In this document: positions 1 through 8,737 of the stretch, in pieces
Layout: the number at the start of each line of letters is the position of its first letter
Position numbering within the stretch: position 1 is the stretch's first letter
Assembly (NCBI RefSeq): GCF_016863315.1
Contig: NZ_BOOQ01000047.1
Location: forward strand, 47,400-111,399
From: Planotetraspora silvatica
GTDB lineage: Bacteria; Actinomycetota; Actinomycetes; Streptosporangiales; Streptosporangiaceae
DNA length: 64,000 nt
Direction: 5' to 3'
Notes under the pieces: model-generated
Seen by the model: the letters and a program-made list of their open reading frames with translations, nothing else
What the model was told of the DNA's origin: nothing
The model's database searches: none
Program-made: the position numbers and the translations under genes

Positions 1-771
1 AGCGTGACCATGGGCGCGCAAGACGGCGGCTCACGGCGGCTCTACCTGATCGAGGCGGCGGAGAAGGGCATCGCCTGGATGCGGCTGACCGCCAAGGGCA
101 GGGCCGGTCACGGCTCGATGCTGAACGATGAGAACGCGGTCACCGAGCTCGCCGAGGCCGTCGGCCGTCTCGGGCGCTACGAATGGCCCGTACGGCTCAC
201 CTCCACCGTTCAGGCCTTCTTCGACGAGGTTTTCGAGGTCGAGGTGAAGGCCGAGGACGCTGAGGCGGCGGTGGCCGAGCTCGGCCTGCTCGCCCGCATG
301 ATCGGCGCCACGCTGCGCAACACGGCCAACCCGACCATGCTCGCGGCGGGATACAAGGCCAACGTCATCCCACAGGCGGCGACGGCTCACGTCGACGGGC
401 GGTTCCTCCCGGGCTACGAGGACGAGTTCTTCCAGACGGTCGACGAGCTGCTCGGGCCGAACGTCACCAGGGAGTTCGTCTACCACGACGTCGCGGTCGA
501 GACCTCTTTCACCGGGCCTTTGGTCAAGGCCATGGCCGACGCCCTGCATGAGGAGGACCCCGGGGCGAAGGTCGTGCCGTACACGCTCAGTGGGGGGACG
601 GACCTCAAGGCCTTCAGCCGGCTCGGGATCCGCGGGTTCGGCTTCGCGCCGCTCCAACTTCCCCCGGACTTGGACTTCTCCGGGATGTTCCATGGCATCG
701 ACGAGCGGGTTCCGGTTGATTCGCTCCGATTTGGGGTTCGAGTTCTTGACCGATTCCTCGATTACTGCTGA
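1..771 (+). CDS. M20-family metallopeptidase/hydrolase, 5' end outside window
   Basis: The window opens inside this gene. An open frame runs from base 1 to a TGA at 769-771, giving about 256 visible residues of a family that is usually 430-470 aa long. The visible part includes the dimerisation-domain signature GRAGHGS, the GGTD motif and a C-terminal FHGIDE segment. In M20 peptidases (ArgE/DapE/CPG2 type) this last segment carries a late metal-ligand histidine. The N-terminal metal site (HxD, E-E) lies upstream of the window. By family these are cytoplasmic zinc-dependent enzymes that cleave amide bonds of N-acyl amino acids or dipeptides. The substrate cannot be told from this fragment. Codon use matches the neighbouring core genes. 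Confidence 0.85.
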   Translation, partial: SVTMGAQDGGSRRLYLIEAAEKGIAWMRLTAKGRAGHGSMLNDENAVTELAEAVGRLGRYEWPVRLTSTVQAFFDEVFEVEVKAEDAEAAVAELGLLARMIGATLRNTANPTMLAAGYKANVIPQAATAHVDGRFLPGYEDEFFQTVDELLGPNVTREFVYHDVAVETSFTGPLVKAMADALHEEDPGAKVVPYTLSGGTDLKAFSRLGIRGFGFAPLQLPPDLDFSGMFHGIDERVPVDSLRFGVRVLDRFLDYC

Positions 772-865
772 GAAATCTCTTGTGATCACGTGGTGTGCGG
801 CTACAGTGACTCTGCGTTGAGGGCGGGATCCGCACCGGGCGGACTCCACGGACTCGGGAGGTCGT

Positions 866-1489
866 GTGACGCGCACGCCGGAGCTGCAGTGGGGGGCGCT
901 CATGCCCGCCGCTGTCCGGTGCGCGTCCGCCGGTCCCGAGTCCGGCAGGGGAAACCGGATGGCGCGGTTCGCGGCCGGTTCCCGTCTGGGTCCGCTTCTG
1001 GCCATCGGCGGGCTGATCGCCGTCGGATGGCTGCTCGGTGTGATCTTCGGTGTCTTCGGCACGGCGACGTCCGTGGCGCAGACGGCCCTCTCGCATGTCG
1101 CTGCCGGATCGGCGCTCTCCGATGTTTTCCCCACGGCGGACTCCAGCGGATCGCTCGCGACGAGCGCCGACGGGGTCTCCACGGGGAGTTCCGGTGATTT
1201 CCCCACGGCGAGTGACAACGCCCCGGCGAACGCCGCGGCCATGGCGGGGCGCACGGTCGACGGGCTGACCAGCCAGTCGAAGCCCGTGCTCCCCTCACCG
1301 TCCACTGTGGACCACGCCCCGGACAACCATGGGCTGGTCCCACAGACGGGCAGTGGATCCTCCATGTTCGGGGATCTCGCGCGGCCCATTCTCGAGCCGC
1401 GTCTCTCTTCGCTGCCCGCCCCCTTGGCGGCAGTGGTTCCCCCGGTCGTCCGCACAGCGGCGGATGACCCTTCTTTCTCTCCAGACTGA
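866..1489 (+). CDS. Hypothetical single-span membrane or secreted protein
   Basis: A 207-aa protein. The GTG start at 866 is chosen because a GGGAGG sits about 5 bases upstream; in-frame ATGs at 902 and 959 are alternatives. From about residue 42 there is one hydrophobic segment (GPLLAIGGLIAVGWLLGVIF region) that could be a signal anchor. After it comes a low-complexity tail rich in Ser, Ala, Thr, Pro and Asp, as in many exported actinobacterial proteins. No catalytic motif or named domain is visible. It lies immediately upstream of the chaplin-like gene in the same direction, 208 bases apart, so an envelope role is possible but not shown. Confidence 0.55.
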   Translation: MTRTPELQWGALMPAAVRCASAGPESGRGNRMARFAAGSRLGPLLAIGGLIAVGWLLGVIFGVFGTATSVAQTALSHVAAGSALSDVFPTADSSGSLATSADGVSTGSSGDFPTASDNAPANAAAMAGRTVDGLTSQSKPVLPSPSTVDHAPDNHGLVPQTGSGSSMFGDLARPILEPRLSSLPAPLAAVVPPVVRTAADDPSFSPD

Positions 1490-1697
1490 TCCCGCCTCGG
1501 CACCGGGTCCCCGTTCGACGGCGACCGGTGCCGGCGCCTGCCCTGAGCCGTTCACATGCGGCCCGGCGGGTTCCGCGCGGGTGACGCGGAATCTCTTCAT
1601 CTCGTGACTGACGATCCAAGGTCCAGTGGTGCCTTGGCCTGGACGCATGTCCCGAGTTGTCAGGAAACCCCCTAAGAACGACATAGGAGCATTCATT

Positions 1698-3662
1698 ATG
1701 CGAACGTGGGCGAAGGGCTCAGCCCCCGCAGCGTTTCTCGCCGCCGGCGTCATGGCCCTCGGCAGCGGCACGGCTCACGCCGACACCGTGGGCGACGGCT
1801 CGATCGGTGGCGGCAACCAGCTCAACCTGCCGATAACCGTGCCGATCGACATCAGCGGGAACGCCGTGGCCATCGCCGGCGACGCCGACGCGTCCTCCAA
1901 GGGCGGAGCGTCGGTACAGGGCGGGAACGGCGGTGGCATCTCGGGCCGGACCTCGGGGGCGCACAGCATCCTCGGCGGCAACCAGGCCAACGTGCCGATC
2001 ACGGCGCCGATCAACGCCTGTGGCAACGCGGTGTCGTTGTTCGGAAACGCCGACGCGGGCTGCAAGGGCGGCTCGACGGTCAAGAACTCCGGCAGCGGCG
2101 GCGCCGGCGGGAACGTCACCTCCGGCCGCTCGTCCATCCTGGGCGGCAACCAGATCGTCGCGCCGATCACGGCGCCGATCAACGCCTGCGGCAACTCCGT
2201 GGCGATCTTCGGCAACGCGACCGCCGGCTGCAAGGGCGGCGCCTCGGTCCAGAGCTCCGGCAGGGGCGGCGCGGGCGGCAACCGTACGTCCGGGCGCTCG
2301 TCCATCCTGGGCGGCAACCAGATCATCGCGCCGATCACCGCGCCGATCAACGTCTGCGGCAACTCCGTCGCCGTCCTCGGCCGGGCGTTCTCCGGATGCC
2401 AGGGCGGCTCGTCCGTCTCCGGCGGAGGCGGCCACGGACACGGCGGTTACGGCGGCTGGAAGGGCGGCGGCCACGGCGGCTGGAACGGTGGTTGGAAGGG
2501 ACACGGCGGCTCGACCGGCCGTAACACCACCGACGGCCGTTCGTCCATCGGCGGCGGCAACCAGGTGGTCGCGCCGATCACGGCTCCGGTCAACGTGTGC
2601 GGCAACGCGATCGGCAACGGCAGCGCGAGCTGCGGTGGCGGCGTCAGCGTCAAGCAGCCGAAGCCGGGTGGCTGGAGCGGTCGTAACACCACCGACGGCC
2701 GTTCGTCCATCGGCGGCGGCAACCAGGTGGTCGCGCCGATCACCCTGCCGATCAACATCTGCGGCAACGCCGTGGCGCTCGCGGGCGACGCCTTCGGGGG
2801 CTGCCGCGGCGGCGCGTCCGTGAAGGGCGGCTGGGGCGCGGGTGGCGCGGGCCACAATGTCACTTCGGGCCGTTCGTCCATCCTGGGCGGCAACCAGATC
2901 GTCGCGCCGATCACGGCGCCGATCAACGCCTGCGGCAACGCCATCGCGGTGCTCGGCCGGTCGAACGCGAACTGCGCGGGCGGCGCCTCGGTCCTCGGCG
3001 GTGTCGGCGGAGGCCGCAACACCACCTCGGGCCGGTACGGAATCCTCGCGGGCAACCAGATCGTCGCCCCCATCACGGCTCCTGTGAACGTGTGCGGCAA
3101 CGCCGTCGCCGTTCTGGGCGACGCGGCCGCCGGCTGCCTGGGCGGCGCCCAGGTCGGCTCGCACCACGGCCGTTACGACCACCACGGCTGGGGCCGGACG
3201 CAGCACCAGGCCGCGTCTCGTGACGCGATGTCCGCGCTTCCGGGTGTCCCGGCGCTGTCGGGCCTCAAGGAGGCCAACGGCGTGCCCCAGCAGATGAGCG
3301 CCGCCGCCGCGCCGTCGGCGCCGTCCGTGGGCGACCTGCCGAGCATGGCGGGCCTCCCCGCGCTGCCGGGCGCGCCCATGGGTTCCAGCACGCTCCCCAG
3401 CGGCAGCCTGGACAAGACGGCGCGCACCCTGACCGGTCAGGACGCCGTCGGCGGCGTGACCGACGCGCTGCCGGTGAGCGACCTCGGCGAGGCCACCGAC
3501 GCGCTGCCCCTCAAGAACCTCGGCCTGATGAGCGCGGAGCAGCCGGTCGGCGTGACCGGGATGAACTCCGGTTCGCTCGCCGCCCTGCTCCTTGGTGCCA
3601 TGTTCGCCGCTTCGGCGAGCCTGTTCGCCGTGACCCGGCGCATCCGCGTCGGCCGGAAGTGA
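1698..3662 (+). CDS. Large chaplin-like surface protein with eight repeats
   Basis: A 654-aa exported protein. The ATG at 1698 follows AGGAG at 1685-1689, and a signal peptide ends near AHA-D. The body has eight units of the form GGNQ-x2-API-x-API-N-x-CGNAVA-x-G-x7-C-x-GG, matching the chaplin domain. Units 2-8 carry the two-cysteine pattern; unit 1 lacks it (DISGN). Between units lie Gly/Ser spacers, one rich in His, Gly and Trp. The tail is a Pro/Ala stretch, one hydrophobic segment and RRIRVGRK. Long chaplins are normally wall-anchored by an LAXTG-type sortase motif. I see no canonical motif here, so this looks membrane-anchored. Chaplins are amyloid-forming hydrophobic proteins of aerial hyphae and spores. 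Confidence 0.88.
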   Translation: MRTWAKGSAPAAFLAAGVMALGSGTAHADTVGDGSIGGGNQLNLPITVPIDISGNAVAIAGDADASSKGGASVQGGNGGGISGRTSGAHSILGGNQANVPITAPINACGNAVSLFGNADAGCKGGSTVKNSGSGGAGGNVTSGRSSILGGNQIVAPITAPINACGNSVAIFGNATAGCKGGASVQSSGRGGAGGNRTSGRSSILGGNQIIAPITAPINVCGNSVAVLGRAFSGCQGGSSVSGGGGHGHGGYGGWKGGGHGGWNGGWKGHGGSTGRNTTDGRSSIGGGNQVVAPITAPVNVCGNAIGNGSASCGGGVSVKQPKPGGWSGRNTTDGRSSIGGGNQVVAPITLPINICGNAVALAGDAFGGCRGGASVKGGWGAGGAGHNVTSGRSSILGGNQIVAPITAPINACGNAIAVLGRSNANCAGGASVLGGVGGGRNTTSGRYGILAGNQIVAPITAPVNVCGNAVAVLGDAAAGCLGGAQVGSHHGRYDHHGWGRTQHQAASRDAMSALPGVPALSGLKEANGVPQQMSAAAAPSAPSVGDLPSMAGLPALPGAPMGSSTLPSGSLDKTARTLTGQDAVGGVTDALPVSDLGEATDALPLKNLGLMSAEQPVGVTGMNSGSLAALLLGAMFAASASLFAVTRRIRVGRK

Positions 3663-3679
3663 CTCCAGCCCGAAGCGAC

Positions 3680-3704
3680 TCCGGCCGGGGACGACCCGGC
3701 CGGA
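3680..3704 (+). terminator. GC-rich hairpin after the chaplin-like gene
   Basis: CCGGCCGGG at 3681-3689 pairs perfectly with CCCGGCCGG at 3695-3703 around a five-base loop, 18 bases after the stop codon. There is no U-tract, as is common for actinobacterial terminators. Confidence 0.55.
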
Positions 3705-3991
3705 ACTGATCCCAGCAGGAACTGGTTCCGGCTGGACGTAGCACCAAGCCCTTCACAGCTTTCCGCCGGAGGACGCCCGGTAGAGGTGGTTCTGGCGGAA
3801 AGTAACAAATATCACTCGTCCGAGTCAGGGTGAGGGACGGCGCATCAGTCGCCTGTCCAGCGCCGGGCGCGGACGACCAGAGACGCTCCCCCGCCGTCCA
3901 GGCGGTGGTGAGCACAGATGCTTTGCCCGTTCCGGGGGCGCGGCCCGGGGCGGGCAAAGCGCATTTGTCCGACCGGTCGTGCGACTATTAC
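3705..3991. other. Intergenic gap before the DUF5703-like gene
   Basis: About 290 bases between the chaplin hairpin and the 3' end of the convergent small gene. It is GC-rich. I see no convincing gene, repeat or RNA in it. Confidence 0.5.
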
Positions 3992-4177
3992 TCACATCGT
4001 CCGAACAGCGCGGATGACCTTGCGGCGCAACCGGACACGTCTGCTGCCGTCGGGATACAGCCGTAGCCGATCGATCTCCCAGCTCCCATGCTGGGCATGC
4101 TCCGTCAGCATCTGCCTGGCCACCTCCCGCGAGGTGTCGCGGGGCAGATAGATGTCCATGTAGGAGTAATCCAGCAC
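3992..4177 (-). CDS. DUF5703-like small conserved protein
   Basis: A 61-aa protein from a GTG start. It begins MLDYSYMDIYLPRD and ends in a basic RRVRLRRKVIRAVRTM-like tail. This closely matches the small DUF5703 family widespread in actinobacteria. The function of the family is unknown. It points away from topA, so the roughly 280 bases between the two starts should hold promoters for both. No membrane segment or cysteine motif is present; the acidic centre and basic end suggest a small soluble protein. Confidence 0.8.
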   Translation of the reverse strand: MLDYSYMDIYLPRDTSREVARQMLTEHAQHGSWEIDRLRLYPDGSRRVRLRRKVIRAVRTM

Positions 4178-4459
4178 AGCGATTAGTCTCCGAGGGCGTG
4201 CTAGGGAACCCGAACGGCTCTATTCTGCGTCCTCGTGGATAACGGGTCCAGGTGGGTTACATCCTCGGACAGAACCGGGTAGCCCGAGAGGGAAGGACTT
4301 GCGGATCCAGGTACCTTCAAATCGGCTCCCTGGCCGGGGACGAGCGAGGCGGCAGGCGCTGTGCCGCCCGGGGCCGGAGAGACGAAGGACACCAGTGATC
4401 GGGAACGCAAGGCCCGGAAACACGGGGAACGAACAGCGAACAGCGAGGTAGGAAGCAGC

Positions 4460-7135
4460 GTGCCAGCCAATAACGGCAACGCCGGCGGAACCCGCCTGGT
4501 GATCGTCGAGTCGCCTGCCAAGGCGAAGACGATCGCCGGGTACCTCGGGCGCGGCTACATCGTGGAGTCCAGCATCGGGCACATCCGTGACCTCCCGGAG
4601 AAGGCCGATGACATCCCGGAGAAGTTCAAGGGAGAGGCCTGGGCACGTCTCGGCGTCAACGTCGACCATGAGTTCGAGCCGCTGTACGTCGTCAACCCCG
4701 ACAAGAGGTCGCAGGTCTCCAAGCTGAAGCAGCTGCTCAAAGAGGCCGACGAGCTCTACCTCGCCACTGACGAGGACCGCGAGGGCGAGGCCATCGCGTG
4801 GCACCTTCGTGAGGTGCTCAAGCCGAAGATCCCGGTGCACCGGATGGTCTTCCACGAGATCACGCCGCACGCCATCCAGGACGCGGTGTCCAATCCCCGC
4901 GATCTCGATCTCCGGCTCGTCGACGCTCAGGAGACCCGCCGGATCCTGGACCGCCTCTACGGCTACGAGGTCAGCCCCGTCCTGTGGAAGAAGGTCAAGC
5001 CGCGGCTGTCGGCAGGCCGCGTGCAGTCGGTGGCGACCCGGTTGGTCGTCGAGCGCGAGCGGGAGCGCATGGCGTTCACCGCCGCCAACTACTGGGACCT
5101 GCAGGCGCTGTTCGACACGGGCCGCGCGGCCGACGACCCGAGCACCTTCACGGCCACGCTGACCGGGGTCGACGGCAAGCGCGTCGCCCAGGGCCGCGAC
5201 TTCGCCTCCACGGGCACGTTGAAGAGCGCGGGCGTCCTTCACCTCGACGAGGCGTCCGCCGGAGCCCTGGCGGGCAGGCTCTCCGGCACCTCCTACGCCG
5301 TCCGGTCCGTCGAGCGCAAGCCGTACACGCGAAAGCCGTACGCGCCGTTCCGGACCACGACGCTGCAGCAGGAGGCGAGCCGCAAGCTGGGCTTCTCCGC
5401 GAAGTACACGATGCAGGTCGCCCAGCGGCTCTACGAGAACGGGTTCATCACCTACATGCGTACCGACAGCATCACGCTGTCGGAGACGGCCGTGGCCGCC
5501 GCGCGAGGCCAGGCCATCAAGCTGTACGGCGCGGCCTACGTGCCCGACAAGCCGCGCGTCTACACGAGCAAGGTGAAGAACGCCCAGGAGGCCCACGAGG
5601 CGATCCGCCCGTCCGGCGAGGAGTTCCGCACGCCCGGCGAGACCGGGCTGTCCGGCGACATGTTCCGGCTGTACGAGCTGATCTGGCAGCGCACGGTCGC
5701 CTCCCAGATGAAGGACGCCGTGGGCGAGTCGGTGTCGGTCAAGGTCGCCGGCACGTCGAGCACAGGGGAGAGCGTCGAGTTCAGCGCCACCGGCCGGACG
5801 ATCACGTTCTACGGGTTCCTCAAGGCGTACGTCGAGGGTGCCGACGATCCGGCGACCGACCGGGACGACTCGGAGAAGCGACTGCCCAACCTGGCCGAAG
5901 GCGACCGCCTGACGGCGAGGGACCTGACCGCGCTGGGCCACTCGACCAAGCCGCCCGCCCGATACACCGAGGCGTCGCTGGTCAAGGAGCTGGAAGACCG
6001 CGAGATCGGCCGTCCGTCGACGTACGCGTCGATCATCGGGACGATCCTCGACCGGGGGTACGTCTTCAAGAAGGGCACCGCCCTGGTGCCCTCCTTCCTG
6101 GCCTTCGCCGTGGTCAACCTGCTGGAACAGCACTTCGGCAACCTCGTCGACTACGACTTCACCGCCGACATGGAGAAGGTCCTCGACGACATCGCCAACG
6201 ACCGGGCCGAGCGGGTGCCCGAGTTGCGCCGGTTCTACTACGGCGAAGAGGGTGACGAGGGTCTCAAGGAGATGGTCACCGACCTCGGCGAGATCGACGC
6301 CAAGGAGATCAGCTCGTTCGCGATCAGGGGCAGCGACATCGTGATCAGGGTCGGCCGGTACGGGCCGTACCTCGATCGCGAGGGCGCCCGGGTGAACATC
6401 CCGGAGGACATGACCCCCGACGAGTTGACCGCCGACAAGGCCGAGGAGTTGTTCTCGCGCCCGAACGGCGATCGCGAACTCGGCGTCGACCCGGCCACCG
6501 GCCGCACGATCGTGGCCAAGGACGGCCGGTTCGGGCCCTACGTCACCGAGATCCTGCCGGAGGAGCAGCCGCCCGCCGACACGAAGAAGCGGACCAGGAA
6601 GGCCGACGTCGTCAAGCCGCGCACCGGCTCGCTGTTCAAGACGATGTCCCTGGACACGATCACCCTTCAGCAGGCGCTGATGTTGCTGACGCTTCCCCGC
6701 GTGGTCGGTGAGATCGACGGGGAGGAGGTGACCGCCCAGAACGGCAGGTTCGGCCCGTACATCAAGAGGGGCACGGACTCCAGGTCCCTCACGTCCGAGG
6801 ACGACCTGCTGACGGTCACGATCGAGCAGGCCAAGGAGCTGTTCGCGCAGCCGAAGCCGCGTGGCCGTGGCCGGGCGGCGGCCGCACCGCCGCTGCGTGA
6901 GCTGGGTGTGGACCCGAACTCCAAGAAGCCGGTCGTGGTGAAGGAGGGCCGCTTCGGGCCCTACGTCACCGACGGGGAGACCAACGCGTCCCTCCGCAAG
7001 GGCGACGGGGTCGAGGAGATCACGATCGAGCGCGCGGCCGAGTTGCTCGCGGAGCGCAGGGAGCGGGCACCGGCCCCGAAGAAGCCCACCACCAGGGCCA
7101 AGACGACCACGAAGAAGCCCGCCGCCAAGTCCTGA
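4460..7135 (+). CDS. topA: DNA topoisomerase I (type IA)
   Basis: An 891-aa enzyme that relaxes negative supercoils by cutting one strand through a 5'-phosphotyrosine. The GTG at 4460 is preferred over an upstream in-frame ATG because GGAAG precedes it and the protein then opens just before the Toprim domain (RLVIVESPAKAKTI). Visible landmarks are the Toprim acidic cluster DEDREGEAIAWH and the active-site block FITYMRTDS, with the catalytic Tyr near residue 332. Several C-terminal topoisomerase repeats with GRFGPY signatures follow. The tail is Lys/Ala/Thr-rich, as in mycobacterial and streptomycete TopA, where such tails aid DNA binding. No zinc-finger cysteines are seen, as expected for actinobacteria. 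Confidence 0.97.
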   Translation: MPANNGNAGGTRLVIVESPAKAKTIAGYLGRGYIVESSIGHIRDLPEKADDIPEKFKGEAWARLGVNVDHEFEPLYVVNPDKRSQVSKLKQLLKEADELYLATDEDREGEAIAWHLREVLKPKIPVHRMVFHEITPHAIQDAVSNPRDLDLRLVDAQETRRILDRLYGYEVSPVLWKKVKPRLSAGRVQSVATRLVVERERERMAFTAANYWDLQALFDTGRAADDPSTFTATLTGVDGKRVAQGRDFASTGTLKSAGVLHLDEASAGALAGRLSGTSYAVRSVERKPYTRKPYAPFRTTTLQQEASRKLGFSAKYTMQVAQRLYENGFITYMRTDSITLSETAVAAARGQAIKLYGAAYVPDKPRVYTSKVKNAQEAHEAIRPSGEEFRTPGETGLSGDMFRLYELIWQRTVASQMKDAVGESVSVKVAGTSSTGESVEFSATGRTITFYGFLKAYVEGADDPATDRDDSEKRLPNLAEGDRLTARDLTALGHSTKPPARYTEASLVKELEDREIGRPSTYASIIGTILDRGYVFKKGTALVPSFLAFAVVNLLEQHFGNLVDYDFTADMEKVLDDIANDRAERVPELRRFYYGEEGDEGLKEMVTDLGEIDAKEISSFAIRGSDIVIRVGRYGPYLDREGARVNIPEDMTPDELTADKAEELFSRPNGDRELGVDPATGRTIVAKDGRFGPYVTEILPEEQPPADTKKRTRKADVVKPRTGSLFKTMSLDTITLQQALMLLTLPRVVGEIDGEEVTAQNGRFGPYIKRGTDSRSLTSEDDLLTVTIEQAKELFAQPKPRGRGRAAAAPPLRELGVDPNSKKPVVVKEGRFGPYVTDGETNASLRKGDGVEEITIERAAELLAERRERAPAPKKPTTRAKTTTKKPAAKS

Positions 7136-7218
7136 GGCGGCGGGCGGGCCCGCGGGAGCGGCGCGTTTGTCGGCGGTAGCTCGTAGCATCGTCGTCAGCC
7201 GGTCGAGGGGAGTCCGTC

Positions 7219-8556
7219 GTGGGGTTTGTGATCGCCATCGTGGTGGTCGTGGCGGTCGCGCATTACTACCTGTGGCGACGCCTGATCAGGCCGATGACGG
7301 CGCAGGGGTCCCGGGCCCGCCGGGTGGCGGTCTGGGCCCTGATCCTGCTGGCCGCCCCGCTGGTGCTGACGCGCGCCGGCGGCCGGCTCTTCGGCACCGG
7401 GTTCGAGCACTTCATCGCCTGGCCGGGCTACCTGTGGCTCGCGATCATGTTCTACCTGCTGGTGTTCACGCTCGTCATGGAGATCCCGCGGGCCCTGGCT
7501 CTTCTGGTGGTGCGGCGGATCGAGCGCCGCGAGGCCGGTTCCCCGGCGGCCGTCACGGCCGTCCAGGACGAGTTGCCGGTGGCGGCTCTGGCGGCGTCCG
7601 GCACGTCTTCCCCCGAGGTCGTCTCGGGGGCCTCTGGGCCCGCTGACATCGCCTCGCACGGCCGGGACGGCCGGCCGGGAGACGTGGCCGCCCCGGCCGC
7701 GGGCCGGATCGACCGGCGGATGTTCATCTCCCGTACGGCCTCCGCGGTCGTGGGCGTGGGTGCGCTCGCCACCGTCGGCTACGGCATGGCCACAGCCTTG
7801 GGCGACCCGATCATCGAGCGTGTCCCGGTCCGCCTGGCCCGGCTGGACCCGCGGATGAACGGGCTGCGGATCGCCGTGGTCAGTGACATCCATCTCGGCC
7901 CGCTGACGGGCATCGGGCACACCGAGCGCATCACCCGGATGATCAACGGGCTCCAGGCCGACGTGGTCACGATCGTCGGGGACCTGGTCGACGGCAGCGT
8001 CGCCGAGCTCGGCGCCCTCGCGGCTCCGCTCAAGGACCTGGAATCCCGCTACGGGTCGTATTTCGTCACCGGCAACCACGAGTACTACACGTCCGCTGGA
8101 CCCCAGGAGTGGATCGAGGAGCTGGACTCCCTGGGCGTCCGGTCGCTGCGCAACGAGCGGGTCGAGATCAGCCACGCCGGAGCCGTGCTCGACCTCGCCG
8201 GGGTCAACGACCTGAACGGCGCGGCGTACGGAGACGGCCCCGACTTCGGCAAGGCCCTGGACGGCCGTGACGCCGCCCGGCCGGTCGTGCTGCTCGCCCA
8301 CCAGCCGGTCCAGGTCGACACGGCCGCGGAGCACGGCGTCGACCTGCAGCTTTCCGGGCACACCCATGGCGGCCAGATAGCGCCGTTCAATCTGGTCGTC
8401 TCGCTGCAGCAGCCGGTGGTGGCGGGCCTCGCCGCGTTCCCGAGGGCCGGTGGGGGCGAGACACAGGTCTACGTCACCCGAGGCGCCGGTTACTGGGGTC
8501 CGCCGGTCCGGGTCGGCGCTCCGCCCGAGATCACCCTCATCGAGCTGCACGCCTGA
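7219..8556 (+). CDS. Membrane-anchored metallophosphoesterase (YkuE-like)
   Basis: A 445-aa protein with a GTG start preceded by AGGGGAG. The first ~100 residues hold several hydrophobic segments. A linker and a Tat-like RRMFISR segment with another hydrophobic stretch follow around residues 170-200. The catalytic domain starts near residue 220 and carries the calcineurin-like metal motifs in order: SDIHLG, GDLVDG, GNHEY, AHQP and SGHTHGGQ. By family it hydrolyses phosphoester bonds with a two-metal centre; YkuE-type members act on lipids or nucleotides at the membrane. The substrate here is unknown. It lies 83 bases after topA in the same direction. Confidence 0.9.
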   Translation: MGFVIAIVVVVAVAHYYLWRRLIRPMTAQGSRARRVAVWALILLAAPLVLTRAGGRLFGTGFEHFIAWPGYLWLAIMFYLLVFTLVMEIPRALALLVVRRIERREAGSPAAVTAVQDELPVAALAASGTSSPEVVSGASGPADIASHGRDGRPGDVAAPAAGRIDRRMFISRTASAVVGVGALATVGYGMATALGDPIIERVPVRLARLDPRMNGLRIAVVSDIHLGPLTGIGHTERITRMINGLQADVVTIVGDLVDGSVAELGALAAPLKDLESRYGSYFVTGNHEYYTSAGPQEWIEELDSLGVRSLRNERVEISHAGAVLDLAGVNDLNGAAYGDGPDFGKALDGRDAARPVVLLAHQPVQVDTAAEHGVDLQLSGHTHGGQIAPFNLVVSLQQPVVAGLAAFPRAGGGETQVYVTRGAGYWGPPVRVGAPPEITLIELHA

Positions 8557-8737
8557 ATTCCCGGCACGTTTGGCCCTGGGCATATCTGTTGAAAAGGGAC
8601 GGTAGAAGGTGACTGTTCCTCGCGTCCACAGTGCGGGACAGGGCGGGACGTAATACCCTCAGGCGACGAGCAGGCAGGGCATATCCGGCCCGCTCGTCCC
8701 CCATACAGCCCAGCGAGCACCTGGATACGCTGACATC

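Noticed and set aside
4220..7189. A 989-codon frame antisense to topA
   Set aside because: It is a shadow of a GC-rich coding sequence: no motif, unnatural composition rich in Arg, Gly, Leu, Asp and Val, and topA on the other strand is certain.
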